Below are positions 1-11,178 of a DNA stretch of 64,000 nucleotides, piece by piece. The stretch comes from Staphylococcus cohnii subsp. cohnii. Its GTDB lineage: Bacteria; Bacillota; Bacilli; Staphylococcales; Staphylococcaceae. The translations under genes and the position numbers were made by a program. How positions within the stretch are numbered: position 1 is the stretch's first letter; the number at the start of each line of letters is the position of its first letter. Below the pieces are notes generated by a model. The model had not been told where the DNA came from, searched no databases, and saw nothing but the letters and a program-made list of their open reading frames with translations. The stretch is taken from positions 39,544-103,543 of the forward strand of contig NZ_PPQC01000067.1 in assembly GCF_002902365.1 (NCBI RefSeq), written 5' to 3'.

Positions 1-61
1 AGACTTAGTAAGTAATTATACAAAATAAAAAAGATTGGGACACAAATCCCATTCTCACAAT

Positions 62-97
62 AAGAGGGCCAATCCTTAATATGGATTGGTCCTCTTT
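62..97. terminator. Hairpin terminator, part of repeat unit copy 1
   Basis: Inverted repeat AAGAGGGCCAATCC / GGATTGGTCCTCTT followed by TTATATTT. It looks like a terminator, probably for a gene left of the window. The same hairpin recurs almost unchanged at 20201-20236, and each time it is followed directly by the same second element, so the two travel as one unit. Confidence 0.6.
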
Positions 98-111
98 ATA
101 TTTAAAATATT

Positions 112-207
112 ACGATTTTGATTGTGCATGCTTGCCTGGGGATATGGCTCGAGCCTGTAGTCTTTCGCTCATATCAATTCCCCGGGCGTCAGCACGATGC
201 AAAATCG
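112..207. repeat. Structured intergenic repeat, copy 1
   Basis: A ~95 bp element with imperfect terminal inverted repeats (CGATTTTG at the left end, CAAAATCG at the right), an inner GTGC/GCAC pair, and a GGGGATATG / CATATC-AATTCCCC stem around the core GAGCCTGTAGTCT. Near-identical copies lie at 20244-20337 and 20486-20580. It has no coding capacity. It is not the published STAR repeat, whose core motif is absent. It could be a REP-like or MITE-like element or a structured RNA. Confidence 0.7.
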
Positions 208-233
208 ATATAATTTATATTTTGTTATTTAAA

Positions 234-435
234 AAATAAGGCTTTTTCGTATAATTTTATAAGCACTATTAAAATAACGAAGCGCCTTATTTATAAAGAT
301 TACAACATGGCTTGAATTTACATTACCAATGGAAACTTCAACTCTTATTTCTAAAAATGATATGCCACGACATGTGAATGAAATTGTTGAAACGATTTTT
401 AATGAAAAAAGCAATTTCTATAACATCCAATAGAT
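234..435 (+). pseudogene. IS1182-family transposase remnant (5' end, frameshifted)
   Basis: Reading from 289 gives IYKDYNMA and then a stop. Shifting one frame at 308 continues LEFTLPMETSTLISKNDMPRHVNEIVETI to about 397. Together these closely resemble the conserved N-terminus of IS1182/IS1272-type transposases (MYKDYNM-QLTLPMETS...RHVNEIVETI pattern). The start codon is lost (ATT), the frame is broken and the rest of the ORF is missing. Just upstream, 234-292 carries a long inverted repeat (AATAAGGC...GCCTTATT) of the sort placed ahead of the transposase start in this family. After 435 the reading (such as FYSYIKIYSKG around 480-510) may be further decayed transposase, but I cannot align it with confidence. 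Confidence 0.65.
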
Positions 436-666
436 ATTGCCTTTTTCACTTGTTCAAGAACTTTATGTCCTAGACGTTTTTATAGTTATATTAAAATTTA
501 CTCAAAAGGTAAGGAAATGTATGTGAAATTGAATAGTTTAGAGAAGTCGCAACTTGCTAAATTGTTTATTTTAGTTGAAATTAGGTTATGGTTAGATAAC
601 TCGTTTAAAATGTTGCATTTAGCCTTATTTCAGTTGATTTAGTTAATGTGTTTGTATTTGAGTGTT
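436..666. other. Intergenic, possible further IS debris
   Basis: No convincing ORF, RNA or regulatory site is visible. The stretch follows the IS1182-like remnant directly and may be decayed insertion-sequence DNA. It contains the region downstream of the leftward glutaredoxin-like gene, and I see no strong terminator there. Confidence 0.35.
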
Positions 667-906
667 TTAATGTGTTGTTTCAATATTTAAGGTTTGGTTA
701 ATTTTTTCCATATCAACCTGGTACATCGGTTCACCATTCAATAATATAAAAGGTGTTGCAAAAGCATCATAATCAATCATTTCATTTCGATATTGCTGAT
801 TAGCGATGTTTTTTTCTACATATTTAAAGCCTTTATCAGTTAAATAGTTTTTAATAAAGGTACAAGGAGGGCAGTCATTCTGTGTGTAAATGATGATATC
901 AGTCAT
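667..906 (-). CDS. Glutaredoxin-like (NrdH-type) protein
   Basis: A 79-residue thioredoxin-fold protein with the redox motif CPPC at residues 12-15 and the cis-proline segment ATPFILLNGEP around 50-60. Its size fits NrdH/glutaredoxin-like electron carriers, which reduce ribonucleotide reductase or other disulphide targets in the cytoplasm. It is transcribed away from cydAB and there is no nrd gene next to it, so its partner cannot be inferred from context. The ATG at 906 is the only good start. The family call is firm and the specific role is not. Confidence 0.8.
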   Translation of the reverse strand: MTDIIIYTQNDCPPCTFIKNYLTDKGFKYVEKNIANQQYRNEMIDYDAFATPFILLNGEPMYQVDMEKINQTLNIETTH

Positions 907-1052
907 TCAACATCAATCCTTTCTACAAAGTCGTTTTCTATAATGGTAAGTGACTTTTAATTAAAATTCAAGTTATAAAATTGCATGTAATTGGTCATTA
1001 ATTTGTCACTTAATTCTGAGTTTAACTAATTTTAAAACATAGCCATTGGGTT

Positions 1053-1085
1053 TATAATGAATGGACGTTGTGATTTTTGTCACAA
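1053..1085 (+). promoter_or_regulatory. cydAB promoter with Rex-type operator
   Basis: A -10-like TATAAT lies at 1053-1058. Just downstream is TTGTGATTTTTGTCACAA (1068-1085), an inverted repeat TTGTGA-N6-TCACAA that matches the consensus of the NADH-sensing repressor Rex. The site would overlap the transcription start about 22 nt before cydA, which suits repression at low NADH. No clear -35 hexamer is visible. Rex control of cydAB is known in Gram-positives; assigning it here is inference from the motif. Confidence 0.75.
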
Positions 1086-1106
1086 ATAAATTAAAAAGGT
1101 GATATT

Positions 1107-2459
1107 ATGGATTCAGTTGAATTAGCTCGTTTTCTAACTGCAATGACACTTGCAGTGCATATCATATTTGCAACAATTGGTGTGGGTGTCCCATTGATGT
1201 TTGCAGTTGCTGAGTTTTTAGGGATTAAAAAGAATGATCCTCATTATATAACATTAGCCAAAAGATGGTCTAAAGGTTATACGATTACTGTGGCAGTTGG
1301 GGTTGTAACAGGTACGATTATAGGACTACAACTGTCATTATTATGGCCAACGTTTATGCAAATGGGCGGCCATGTGATTGCATTACCGTTATTTATGGAA
1401 ACATTTGCGTTTTTCTTTGAAGCAATTTTCTTAAGTATATATTTATACACTTGGGATAGATTTAAGAGTAAATGGACACATTTTTTAATTAGTATACCAG
1501 TGATTATTGGAGGTTCTTTCTCTGCCTTCTTTATTACGGCTGTCAATTCATTTATGAATACACCAGCTGGTTTTGATATTAAGAATGGTAAAATGATAAA
1601 TGTTGAACCTTGGGTAGCAATGTTTAACGATTCATTTTTAATAAGATCTTTTCACGTTGTAACGACTGCTTTTATGACGATGGCTTTTGTACTAGCTGCC
1701 ATTGCTGCATTCAAGTTAGTGAAAAATAAGTTTAAAAAAGATGCAGAATATCATAAAAAAGCATTGAAGTTAACAATGATTCTTGGCATTATCTTTACTT
1801 TAGGTTCAATGTTAGCAGGAGATTTATCTGCAAAATTTTTACATCAAGAACAACCAGAAAAACTAGCTGCGTATGAGTGGCATTTTGATACGGAATCCAA
1901 TGCTGATTTAGTACTTTTTGGTTCTTTAAATGAAGAAACACAAGAAGTAACTGGAGCAATTAAAATTCCTAGTCTACTTAGTTTCTTGGCTGATAACAAT
2001 GTCAATACTAAAGTGAAAGGCTTGGATGAATTTCCAAAAGAATTACATCCTCCAATGATTGTCCATTATTACTTTGATTTAATGGTGTCAATGGGTGTGT
2101 TCTGTTTAATTGTTTCAGCTGCATTTGTACTAACATTATGCTTTAAAAAATTACGGAAATTCACTTATTCAAAACCAATGTTATACGGTGCTTTATTAAC
2201 TGGACCTGCAGCGATGTTAGCGATAGAGTTTGGTTGGTTCTTAACTGAACAAGGACGTCAACCTTGGATTGTACGTGGATATCTAAAAGTGGCTGAAGCA
2301 GCTACTCAAGCAGGTGGCTTAACACTCGTGACAATATTATTTGGTATATTATATTTAATATTAATTGTTACTTCTTCCTATGTATTAATAAGAATGTTTA
2401 AGGATAAACCAGCATACGAAGAATTTGAAGTAACTTCATCGGAAAGAGGTGATGCATGA
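1107..2459 (+). CDS. cydA: Cytochrome bd-type quinol oxidase subunit I
   Basis: A 450-aa integral membrane subunit that oxidises menaquinol and reduces O2 at the haem b558/b595/d site. Residues recognisable from the family: His18 (haem ligand position), the pair Glu98/Glu106 in helix 3, His183 in SFHVV, and Met326 in FDLMVSMG. It is of the short Q-loop type, as usual for Firmicutes (about 70 residues shorter than the E. coli protein). The ATG at 1107 follows an AAGGTG ribosome site. Its stop overlaps the start of cydB by 4 bp (ATGA), indicating translational coupling. A Rex-like box lies directly upstream. Confidence 0.96.
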   Translation: MDSVELARFLTAMTLAVHIIFATIGVGVPLMFAVAEFLGIKKNDPHYITLAKRWSKGYTITVAVGVVTGTIIGLQLSLLWPTFMQMGGHVIALPLFMETFAFFFEAIFLSIYLYTWDRFKSKWTHFLISIPVIIGGSFSAFFITAVNSFMNTPAGFDIKNGKMINVEPWVAMFNDSFLIRSFHVVTTAFMTMAFVLAAIAAFKLVKNKFKKDAEYHKKALKLTMILGIIFTLGSMLAGDLSAKFLHQEQPEKLAAYEWHFDTESNADLVLFGSLNEETQEVTGAIKIPSLLSFLADNNVNTKVKGLDEFPKELHPPMIVHYYFDLMVSMGVFCLIVSAAFVLTLCFKKLRKFTYSKPMLYGALLTGPAAMLAIEFGWFLTEQGRQPWIVRGYLKVAEAATQAGGLTLVTILFGILYLILIVTSSYVLIRMFKDKPAYEEFEVTSSERGDA

Positions 2460-3475
2460 TGGTATTCGCATATATAGGTATCACGGTACTATGGATATTC
2501 TTATTTTGTTATATTATTGTTGCATCAATTGATTTTGGTGCTGGTTTCTTTACGCTACATGCTAAAATAACAAAACAAGATAAAAAAATTAATCACTTGA
2601 TTGCACGTTACCTTAATCCAGTTTGGGAAGTAACGAATGTTTTCTTCGTATTCTTTTTCGTAGGAATGGTTGGTTTTTTCCCAGATTCAGCTAAGTATTT
2701 CGGTACAGTATTGCTTTTACCAGCATCTATTGCGCTGATATTGTTGTCCATTAGAGGTGGCTTTTATGCCTTTGAAAACTATGGACCAGATACAAAACTA
2801 CCGTGGCTTGTACTATATGGTTTAGCAGGTTTATTCATACCTGCAGCCTTAGCCACTACTTTAACGATTTCTGAAGGTGGTTATATTACTGGCTCAAGTA
2901 ATCACTTAGATTTAAATTGGTTTGAATTGTTGTTAAGTCCATATTCATGGTCGGTTGTATTTCTTGCAATTATATCCGTACTTTATATTTCATCTGGATT
3001 TTTAACTTACTATGCTTCAAAAGCAAATGATAAACCTGCTTATGGGTTATTAAGATACTGGTTCTTATTTTGGGGACCGCCAATGATCGCTATTTCATTA
3101 TTTGTATTTCTATCATTAAGATTGCAAAATGAGACGCATTTCTATACAGCAGTATTTGATTATTGGTGGATGTTTGTACTCAGCTTACTATGTTTTGTTG
3201 GTGCAATGTTACTCACATTGATGAAAAAATGGCACGGTTTTGCATTTGTTTTAGTAATTTTACAAATGGCTTTTGCGTTCTTCGGCTACGGTGCAAGTAA
3301 ATTACCATATATTTTATATCCATATATTCGCATAGATGAACATGTTGTTAATAGTGGTATGGCTATTGCTTTAATCATTGCGTTTATTTTAGGTTTACTT
3401 TTATTAATTCCATCGCTAATATTATTATTGAGATTATTTGTTTTTGATAAAAAATATGTTGAAGGTAAAAAGTAG
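2456..3475 (+). CDS. cydB: Cytochrome bd-type quinol oxidase subunit II
   Basis: A 339-aa polytopic membrane protein with the CydB N-terminus (YIIVASIDFGAGFFTL) and NPVWEVTNVFFVFF, typical of the subunit that pairs with CydA. It starts inside the end of cydA (ATGA overlap). ATG at 2456 and ATG at 2459 are both possible, and the first places the RBS AGAGGTG at normal distance. No cydCD exporter genes follow, which is the usual arrangement in staphylococci. Confidence 0.95.
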   Translation: MMVFAYIGITVLWIFLFCYIIVASIDFGAGFFTLHAKITKQDKKINHLIARYLNPVWEVTNVFFVFFFVGMVGFFPDSAKYFGTVLLLPASIALILLSIRGGFYAFENYGPDTKLPWLVLYGLAGLFIPAALATTLTISEGGYITGSSNHLDLNWFELLLSPYSWSVVFLAIISVLYISSGFLTYYASKANDKPAYGLLRYWFLFWGPPMIAISLFVFLSLRLQNETHFYTAVFDYWWMFVLSLLCFVGAMLLTLMKKWHGFAFVLVILQMAFAFFGYGASKLPYILYPYIRIDEHVVNSGMAIALIIAFILGLLLLIPSLILLLRLFVFDKKYVEGKK

Positions 3476-3564
3476 ACAAATATACTTAAATACAGTAGTA
3501 ATGTTTATTGTTTAAACTACTAATATTTGATATATTTCAATTATCTTATTTTTGGAGGACGCAT

Positions 3565-4224
3565 ATGGATAAAGAATATGTGGTTATAGGTTTAGGTCGT
3601 TTTGGTGGTAGTATTGTTAGAGAATTAAATGCTTTAGATATGGATGTCATGGCGATTGATATGGATGAAGCGCGTGTGAATGAATATAGTGATATTGCCA
3701 CACATGCAGTAATTGCTGACACAACTGATGAAGCAGTGATGAAAAGCTTAGGTATTAGAAATTTTGATCACGTTATTGTTGCAATAGGCGAAAATATTCA
3801 ATCTAGTACGTTAACGACTTTGATTTTAAAAGAGTTGGGCGTAAAAAAAGTAACGGCTAAGGCTCAAAATGATTATCATGCTAAAATTTTAAATAAAATT
3901 GGTGCAGATACTGTTGTTCATCCTGAAAGAGATATGGGCAGAAGAATTGCACATAATGTAGCTAGTGCTAGTGTTTTAGATTATTTAGAATTAGCAGATG
4001 AACATTCAATAGTAGAAATTAAAGTTAATGAAAAGATGGCAGGCCAAACAATTATAGAATTAGATATTAGAGCTCAATATGGTATAAGTATTATTGCTAT
4101 TAAAAGAGGCAGAGATATTATCGTATCTCCGGATCCAAACATAAATATTGAAATTGGAGATATTTTAATTATGATTGGCCATGACAATGACTTAAACCGA
4201 TTTGAAAAAAAGGGAGTTAGATAA
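3565..4224 (+). CDS. ktrA: Ktr potassium uptake regulatory subunit KtrA (RCK protein)
   Basis: A 219-aa cytosolic gating ring subunit that controls the KtrB/KtrD K+ channel. The N-terminal RCK_N Rossmann domain has GLGRFGGS at residues 9-16 and the acidic end of beta-2 (AIDMDE near 30-35). The C-terminal RCK_C domain covers about 135-219, the region that binds cyclic-di-AMP in S. aureus KtrA. An open frame extends upstream to 3508, but TTTGGAGGAC seven bases ahead of the ATG at 3565, and family length, decide the start. The gene stands alone behind cydB and ends in a terminator. Confidence 0.93.
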   Translation: MDKEYVVIGLGRFGGSIVRELNALDMDVMAIDMDEARVNEYSDIATHAVIADTTDEAVMKSLGIRNFDHVIVAIGENIQSSTLTTLILKELGVKKVTAKAQNDYHAKILNKIGADTVVHPERDMGRRIAHNVASASVLDYLELADEHSIVEIKVNEKMAGQTIIELDIRAQYGISIIAIKRGRDIIVSPDPNINIEIGDILIMIGHDNDLNRFEKKGVR

Positions 4225-4242
4225 ATAATAATATATAAATTA

Positions 4243-4289
4243 AAGAAGGGATAGGGACGAATCAATGGTGCCCATACCCTTCTTTTTTT
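4243..4289 (+). terminator. ktrA terminator
   Basis: Stem AAGAAGGG...CCCTTCTT with an inner GGG/CCC pairing and a run of seven T on the + strand, 19 bases after the ktrA stop. Confidence 0.8.
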
Positions 4290-4421
4290 AACACTTAACT
4301 GATTTTGTTTACTGGTGATGCGCAATATGTATATTATGTAAGAGTGATACTGTAGAGACGTACTATATCCTCCACACACAAGCAAACCAATACGTTCAAA
4401 ATAGTAAGTATTTTAATATAA

Positions 4422-4456
4422 AAAGCACTCATCCAATGCAAATAGATGAGTGCTTT
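4422..4456 (-). terminator. rnjA terminator
   Basis: Perfect 12-bp stem AAAGCACTCATC / GATGAGTGCTTT. Read leftward it is followed by a T-rich stretch, and it sits just past the rnjA stop. Confidence 0.8.
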
Positions 4457-4489
4457 ATTTTGAAAAGCTGATTATATTTTTGGTTATGA

Positions 4490-6570
<2,081 letters not shown>

Positions 6571-7053
6571 TATATCTATTTCCTCCTAAAATTTGGTTAA
6601 ATTATTTATATAAACCCTGAAATGTATATTATTTTGTGAGCTTCTTAATCTTAAATAAAATGATATTTACTAAAAGTGTATTGAAACTACGTTTTTATAT
6701 AAAGAGAACATACGAGCATTTGCCCAGTATGTTTCTAGGGTCATTTTAAATTCGTTCGTATAGAAAAATACAATTAGAAAGCATTTGTATGTTTTCAGTT
6801 ATTTCTCATTTTACATGATGTAGTAGAATAAATAAAGCAGTTTTATTTTCTACTGATACTTAATATGTAGAAAAAAGTGATTCGCTATATATAAGGTGTT
6901 TAACATGAGTAAATTTAAATTAATCATTTTGAAATATTAAATGAATTACCAAATAGCTTGAGTCGATAATAAAAATTAATTATGATTAAAAGGAAATATA
7001 ATAAGTAATAATATAAAGTAAAAAGTAATAGAGATGAAATGAAGGTGGTTGCT
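6571..7053. other. 483-bp divergent intergenic region
   Basis: Holds the start regions of rpoY-rnjA (leftward) and the small gene at 7054 (rightward). I see two hairpin-forming stretches: ACATAC...GTATGT at about 6708-6730 and GTAGAATAAA...TTTATTTTCTAC near 6823-6856. No ORF above 30 codons with a ribosome site is evident. The content is unusually long and AT-rich for this compact region, so an untranslated RNA is possible but not supported further. Confidence 0.35.
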
Positions 7054-7326
7054 ATGGATAAAGTGAAGCGTATTGTTGAAGATATTAAAAATGAAAAACA
7101 ACGAACTGATAAGGTCTTTCAAGATATTACATTTGAAATACGTGCGGAACAAGTTATCATGTTTTTCAATTACAATGAAATCATTGATACTGTGAATGGA
7201 GATCAAAATTATGTAAAGCACAATCATGATCCTGTATTTATTGATATACAAGAATTAAATGCTTTGAAGAAAGAATTACAAGAATTGAATATAATGTACC
7301 ATGAAAGAAGAGACGATTTTATGTAA
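7054..7326 (+). CDS. Conserved staphylococcal hypothetical protein, 90 aa
   Basis: I do not recognise a family. The protein is charged and soluble: an N-terminal Lys/Glu-rich helix (VKRIVEDIKNEKQRTDKVF), a central beta-like segment (FEIRAEQVIMFFNYNEII), and a C-terminal helix (ELNALKKELQELNIMYHERRDDF) with coiled-coil character. An in-frame ATG at 7039 exists, but AAGGTGG sits just before the ATG at 7054, so I take the later start. It converges on def and shares a bidirectional terminator with it. Confidence 0.7.
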   Translation: MDKVKRIVEDIKNEKQRTDKVFQDITFEIRAEQVIMFFNYNEIIDTVNGDQNYVKHNHDPVFIDIQELNALKKELQELNIMYHERRDDFM

Positions 7327-7380
7327 AAAGAACTGTTAGTAAACGTGTGCAATTGCCACATATACTAACAGTTCTTTTTT
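7326..7380. terminator. Bidirectional terminator between the 90-aa gene and def
   Basis: 14-bp stem AAGAACTGTTAGTA / TACTAACAGTTCTT with T runs on both sides, placed between convergent genes. Confidence 0.85.
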
Positions 7381-7930
7381 ATACTTCTACTGCATCTTCA
7401 TGAGGTTGCAGTGGATGTTCTGAATCTATGTGATCATAAAACATGATACCATTAATATGGTCTATTTCATGTTGAACAACAACAGCTGGATAACCTTTTA
7501 ATCGTAGTTTAACATCATTACCATCTATATCTTTTGCTTTAACAGTGACTCTATATTTACGATGTACTAGGCCTGGTACATTTTCGTCTACACTTAAGCA
7601 ACCCTCACCAGTAGGTAAATAGGCTTCTTGAATGCTATGACTCATAATTTTAGGATTTACTAACATCAAGTCATAACTTTTACCTTCTCCATCATCTGGT
7701 AAATAGACGGCAATCATTCTTTTAGAAATATTGATTTGTGGTGCTGCAAGTCCGACGCCAGAACGAAGACCATATTTATTAGCAGTTTCTTCATCTTGGC
7801 TATTTATTAAAAATGCTCTCATAGATTTTAATGTCTCTCTATCTTCATCTGATAATGGGATTTCGACATCTTTAGCTTTTTCACGTAGTGTTGGATGTCC
7901 GTCTCTAATTATATCTTTCATTGTTAACAT
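7379..7930 (-). CDS. def: Peptide deformylase
   Basis: A 183-aa metal-dependent enzyme that removes the formyl group from nascent protein N-termini. All three family motifs are present: GVGLAAPQ at residues 58-65, EGCLSV at 109-114 (metal ligand Cys111), and QHEIDH with His154/His158 and catalytic Glu155. The long insert in the N-terminal half marks the type II (Gram-positive) class. The frame is open to 7966, but the ATG at 7930 ([15 protein letters not shown]) matches the known N-terminus and is preceded by AGGAAGGTG. Its last bases overlap the T run of the shared terminator. Confidence 0.96.
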   Translation of the reverse strand: MLTMKDIIRDGHPTLREKAKDVEIPLSDEDRETLKSMRAFLINSQDEETANKYGLRSGVGLAAPQINISKRMIAVYLPDDGEGKSYDLMLVNPKIMSHSIQEAYLPTGEGCLSVDENVPGLVHRKYRVTVKAKDIDGNDVKLRLKGYPAVVVQHEIDHINGIMFYDHIDSEHPLQPHEDAVEV

Positions 7931-8052
7931 TTGTTCATACACCTTCCTTAATATAAAATATACCAAAGATTACCAAATAAAATACAGTAATAAATTTGAT
8001 TTATTAAAATTTATTATATAATATAGCACACAAAAAAGGAGGATTTCTCAAA

Positions 8053-8679
8053 ATGAAATTTAAATATGGTATTGGTGCCATACTAGCTTCCACTGTACTT
8101 ATAGCTGGATGTACAACTGATAAAGGTGAAATAAAAGATTATAATGAAAAAATACAACAAGCATTCGATGAAGAAAAGCCTGTTTCATCAGTAGGCAAAA
8201 AACTTAATGAACTAGAGCAAAAAAAACAAAAGCTTGTTAAAAAAATCAATGGGAAAGATCAACAAGAAGCCAAACAAACTTCTGAAAAAATTGTAGATAA
8301 TGTTGAAGAAAGACAAAAAGAATTTAAAAAAGAAGAAAATGCGTTAGATAATTCAGAAAAAGAATTTAAAAAAGCACAAAAACATTTAGATAATATTAGT
8401 GATAAAGATAAGAAAAAAGAAGTGAAAGAATTAAATGATGCTTTGAAAAATAAATATAAAGCACATGATAACTATGCAAATGCATACAAAAATATTATGA
8501 ACAAAGAAAAAGATTTATTTGAATATGGATCTCGTGATCAAGCAAACCAAGAGGAAATGAATAAAAAGACAGAAGCTGTATCCAAATCATATAAAACTAT
8601 GGATAAATCTTTTGATAAATACAAAGATGCAATGGAAAAAGTAAATAAAGAAAAACAAGATGTAGATAATTTAAATTAA
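8053..8679 (+). CDS. YkyA-like cell-wall-binding lipoprotein
   Basis: A 208-aa lipoprotein with a signal peptide ending in lipobox LIAGC (Cys20), followed by a highly charged, mostly helical domain rich in Lys, Glu, Asp and Gln with coiled-coil heptads (residues 50-205). It matches the YkyA family, which in B. subtilis also lies between a deformylase gene and pdhA. The function is not established. The RBS AAAGGAGG precedes the ATG. It is transcribed divergently from def and in the same direction as the pdh operon, which has its own promoter. Confidence 0.82.
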   Translation: MKFKYGIGAILASTVLIAGCTTDKGEIKDYNEKIQQAFDEEKPVSSVGKKLNELEQKKQKLVKKINGKDQQEAKQTSEKIVDNVEERQKEFKKEENALDNSEKEFKKAQKHLDNISDKDKKKEVKELNDALKNKYKAHDNYANAYKNIMNKEKDLFEYGSRDQANQEEMNKKTEAVSKSYKTMDKSFDKYKDAMEKVNKEKQDVDNLN

Positions 8680-8806
8680 CTTAAAATGCTATTAATTTGA
8701 AATTTAAGGTAAATAACTATAGCATAATAAATGAGGACGCTTACATTCTTTTGGGAGTGGACAATTTGAAACTTGTAAAAAAGATAGTACAGCATGTTTG
8801 AAAATA

Positions 8807-8845
8807 GTAATACAGTTTTAAAACTGTACCTATTTACTGTATTAC
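8807..8845. other. Inverted repeat upstream of the pdhA promoter
   Basis: Perfect 10-bp arms GTAATACAGT (8807-8816) and ACTGTATTAC (8836-8845) separated by 19 bases, about 20 bp before the pdhA -35. It may end ykyA transcription or be an operator. There is no strong T run, so its role is open. Confidence 0.5.
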
Positions 8846-8863
8846 AGAACTTTTCATATTTGT

Positions 8864-8892
8864 TTAACAGTGAAACAGTTTTGTGATACAAT
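8864..8892 (+). promoter_or_regulatory. pdhA promoter
   Basis: -35 TTAACA (8864-8869), exactly 17 bases of spacer, -10 TACAAT (8887-8892). The ATG of pdhA follows about 50 bases downstream, after an AAAGG ribosome site. Sigma-A type by sequence. Confidence 0.65.
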
Positions 8893-8943
8893 GTTAAAGG
8901 ATAAAATGAATTTCTATTATACGGGAAAGGTATGGTGAATTGA

Positions 8944-10056
<1,113 letters not shown>

Positions 10057-10059
10057 CCG

Positions 10060-11037
10060 ATGGCACAAATGACAATGGTTCAAGCGATTAATAATGCGCT
10101 TAAAACCGAATTACAAAATGATGAAAATGTCTTACTTTTCGGTGAAGACGTCGGTGTTAACGGTGGTGTATTCCGTGTAACTGAAGGATTACAAAAAGAA
10201 TTCGGTGAAGACCGAGTATTTGATACACCTTTAGCAGAATCTGGAATTGGTGGTTTAGCTCTAGGCTTAACTACACAAGGTTACCGTCCAGTTATGGAAA
10301 TCCAATTCTTAGGATTCGTATTTGAAGTGTTTGACTCTGTTGCAGGTCAAATTGCACGTACACGTTTCCGTTCTGGTAACTCAAAACAAGCACCAGTAAC
10401 TATTCGCGCCCCATTTGGTGGTGGTGTGCACACTCCTGAATTACACGCAGATAATTTAGAAGGTATCTTAGCTCAATCACCAGGATTGAATGTAGTTATC
10501 CCATCTAGTCCTTATGACGCAAAAGGATTATTAATTTCTGCAATTAGAAGTAACGACCCAGTTGTATATTTAGAACACATGAAATTGTATCGTTCTTTCC
10601 GTGAAGAAGTGCCTGATGAAGAGTATACAATTGAAATTGGCAAAGCGAGTGTCAAACAAGAAGGTAATGACATTACATTAATAGCTTATGGTGCTATGGT
10701 ACAAGAATCATTAAAAGCTGCTGAAGAATTAGAAAAAGATGGTCATTCAGTGGAAGTTATTGATTTACGTACTGTGCAACCAATCGACATAGAAACGTTA
10801 GTTGCTTCAGTAGAAAAAACTGGACGTGCAGTCGTAGTTCAAGAAGCACAACGTCAAGCTGGTGTTGGAGCTACTGTTGCTTCAGAATTAGCAGAGCGCG
10901 CAATTCTGTCATTAGAAGCACCTATTGCTCGTGTAGCTGCTGCTGATACCGTTTATCCGTTTACTCAAGCTGAAAATGTTTGGTTACCAAACAAAAACGA
11001 TATCGTTGAAAAAGCAAAAGCAACATTAGAATTCTAA
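10060..11037 (+). CDS. pdhB: Pyruvate dehydrogenase E1 beta subunit
   Basis: A 325-aa transketolase-like subunit that completes the E1 heterotetramer with PdhA. It has the family N-terminus [30 protein letters not shown] with the ThDP-binding Glu, and the C-terminal transketolase domain starting about residue 200 ([17 protein letters not shown]). The start lies three bases after the pdhA stop. A 141-bp gap with a hairpin separates it from pdhC. Confidence 0.97.
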   Translation: MAQMTMVQAINNALKTELQNDENVLLFGEDVGVNGGVFRVTEGLQKEFGEDRVFDTPLAESGIGGLALGLTTQGYRPVMEIQFLGFVFEVFDSVAGQIARTRFRSGNSKQAPVTIRAPFGGGVHTPELHADNLEGILAQSPGLNVVIPSSPYDAKGLLISAIRSNDPVVYLEHMKLYRSFREEVPDEEYTIEIGKASVKQEGNDITLIAYGAMVQESLKAAEELEKDGHSVEVIDLRTVQPIDIETLVASVEKTGRAVVVQEAQRQAGVGATVASELAERAILSLEAPIARVAAADTVYPFTQAENVWLPNKNDIVEKAKATLEF

Positions 11038-11102
11038 TATTAATAAGTTTGGTATAACTTTTAAAATGTTATCCCGACTTCATTGATTAATAATAAAACA
11101 GC

Positions 11103-11136
11103 ATGAGATTGCGAATCATAAGTTCCGCTCTCATTT
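11103..11136 (+). other. Intra-operon hairpin between pdhB and pdhC
   Basis: Bulged stem ATGAGA-tt-GCG / CGCTCTCAT followed by TTTTC, inside the otherwise tight pdhABCD operon. It could be a partial terminator or mRNA processing/stability site that sets E1 versus E2-E3 levels. Confidence 0.5.
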
Positions 11137-11178
11137 TCTAATTTTTGACTAAATATGAATTTTTAGGAGGATAATAAC

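Noticed and set aside
112..207. Assignment of the intergenic repeats to the published STAR element
   Set aside because: The STAR core (TGTTG..GGCCC type) is not present in any of the copies.
229..414. A 61-codon leftward ORF overlapping the IS remnant
   Set aside because: It has no ribosome site, and the opposite strand gives a recognisable transposase N-terminus.
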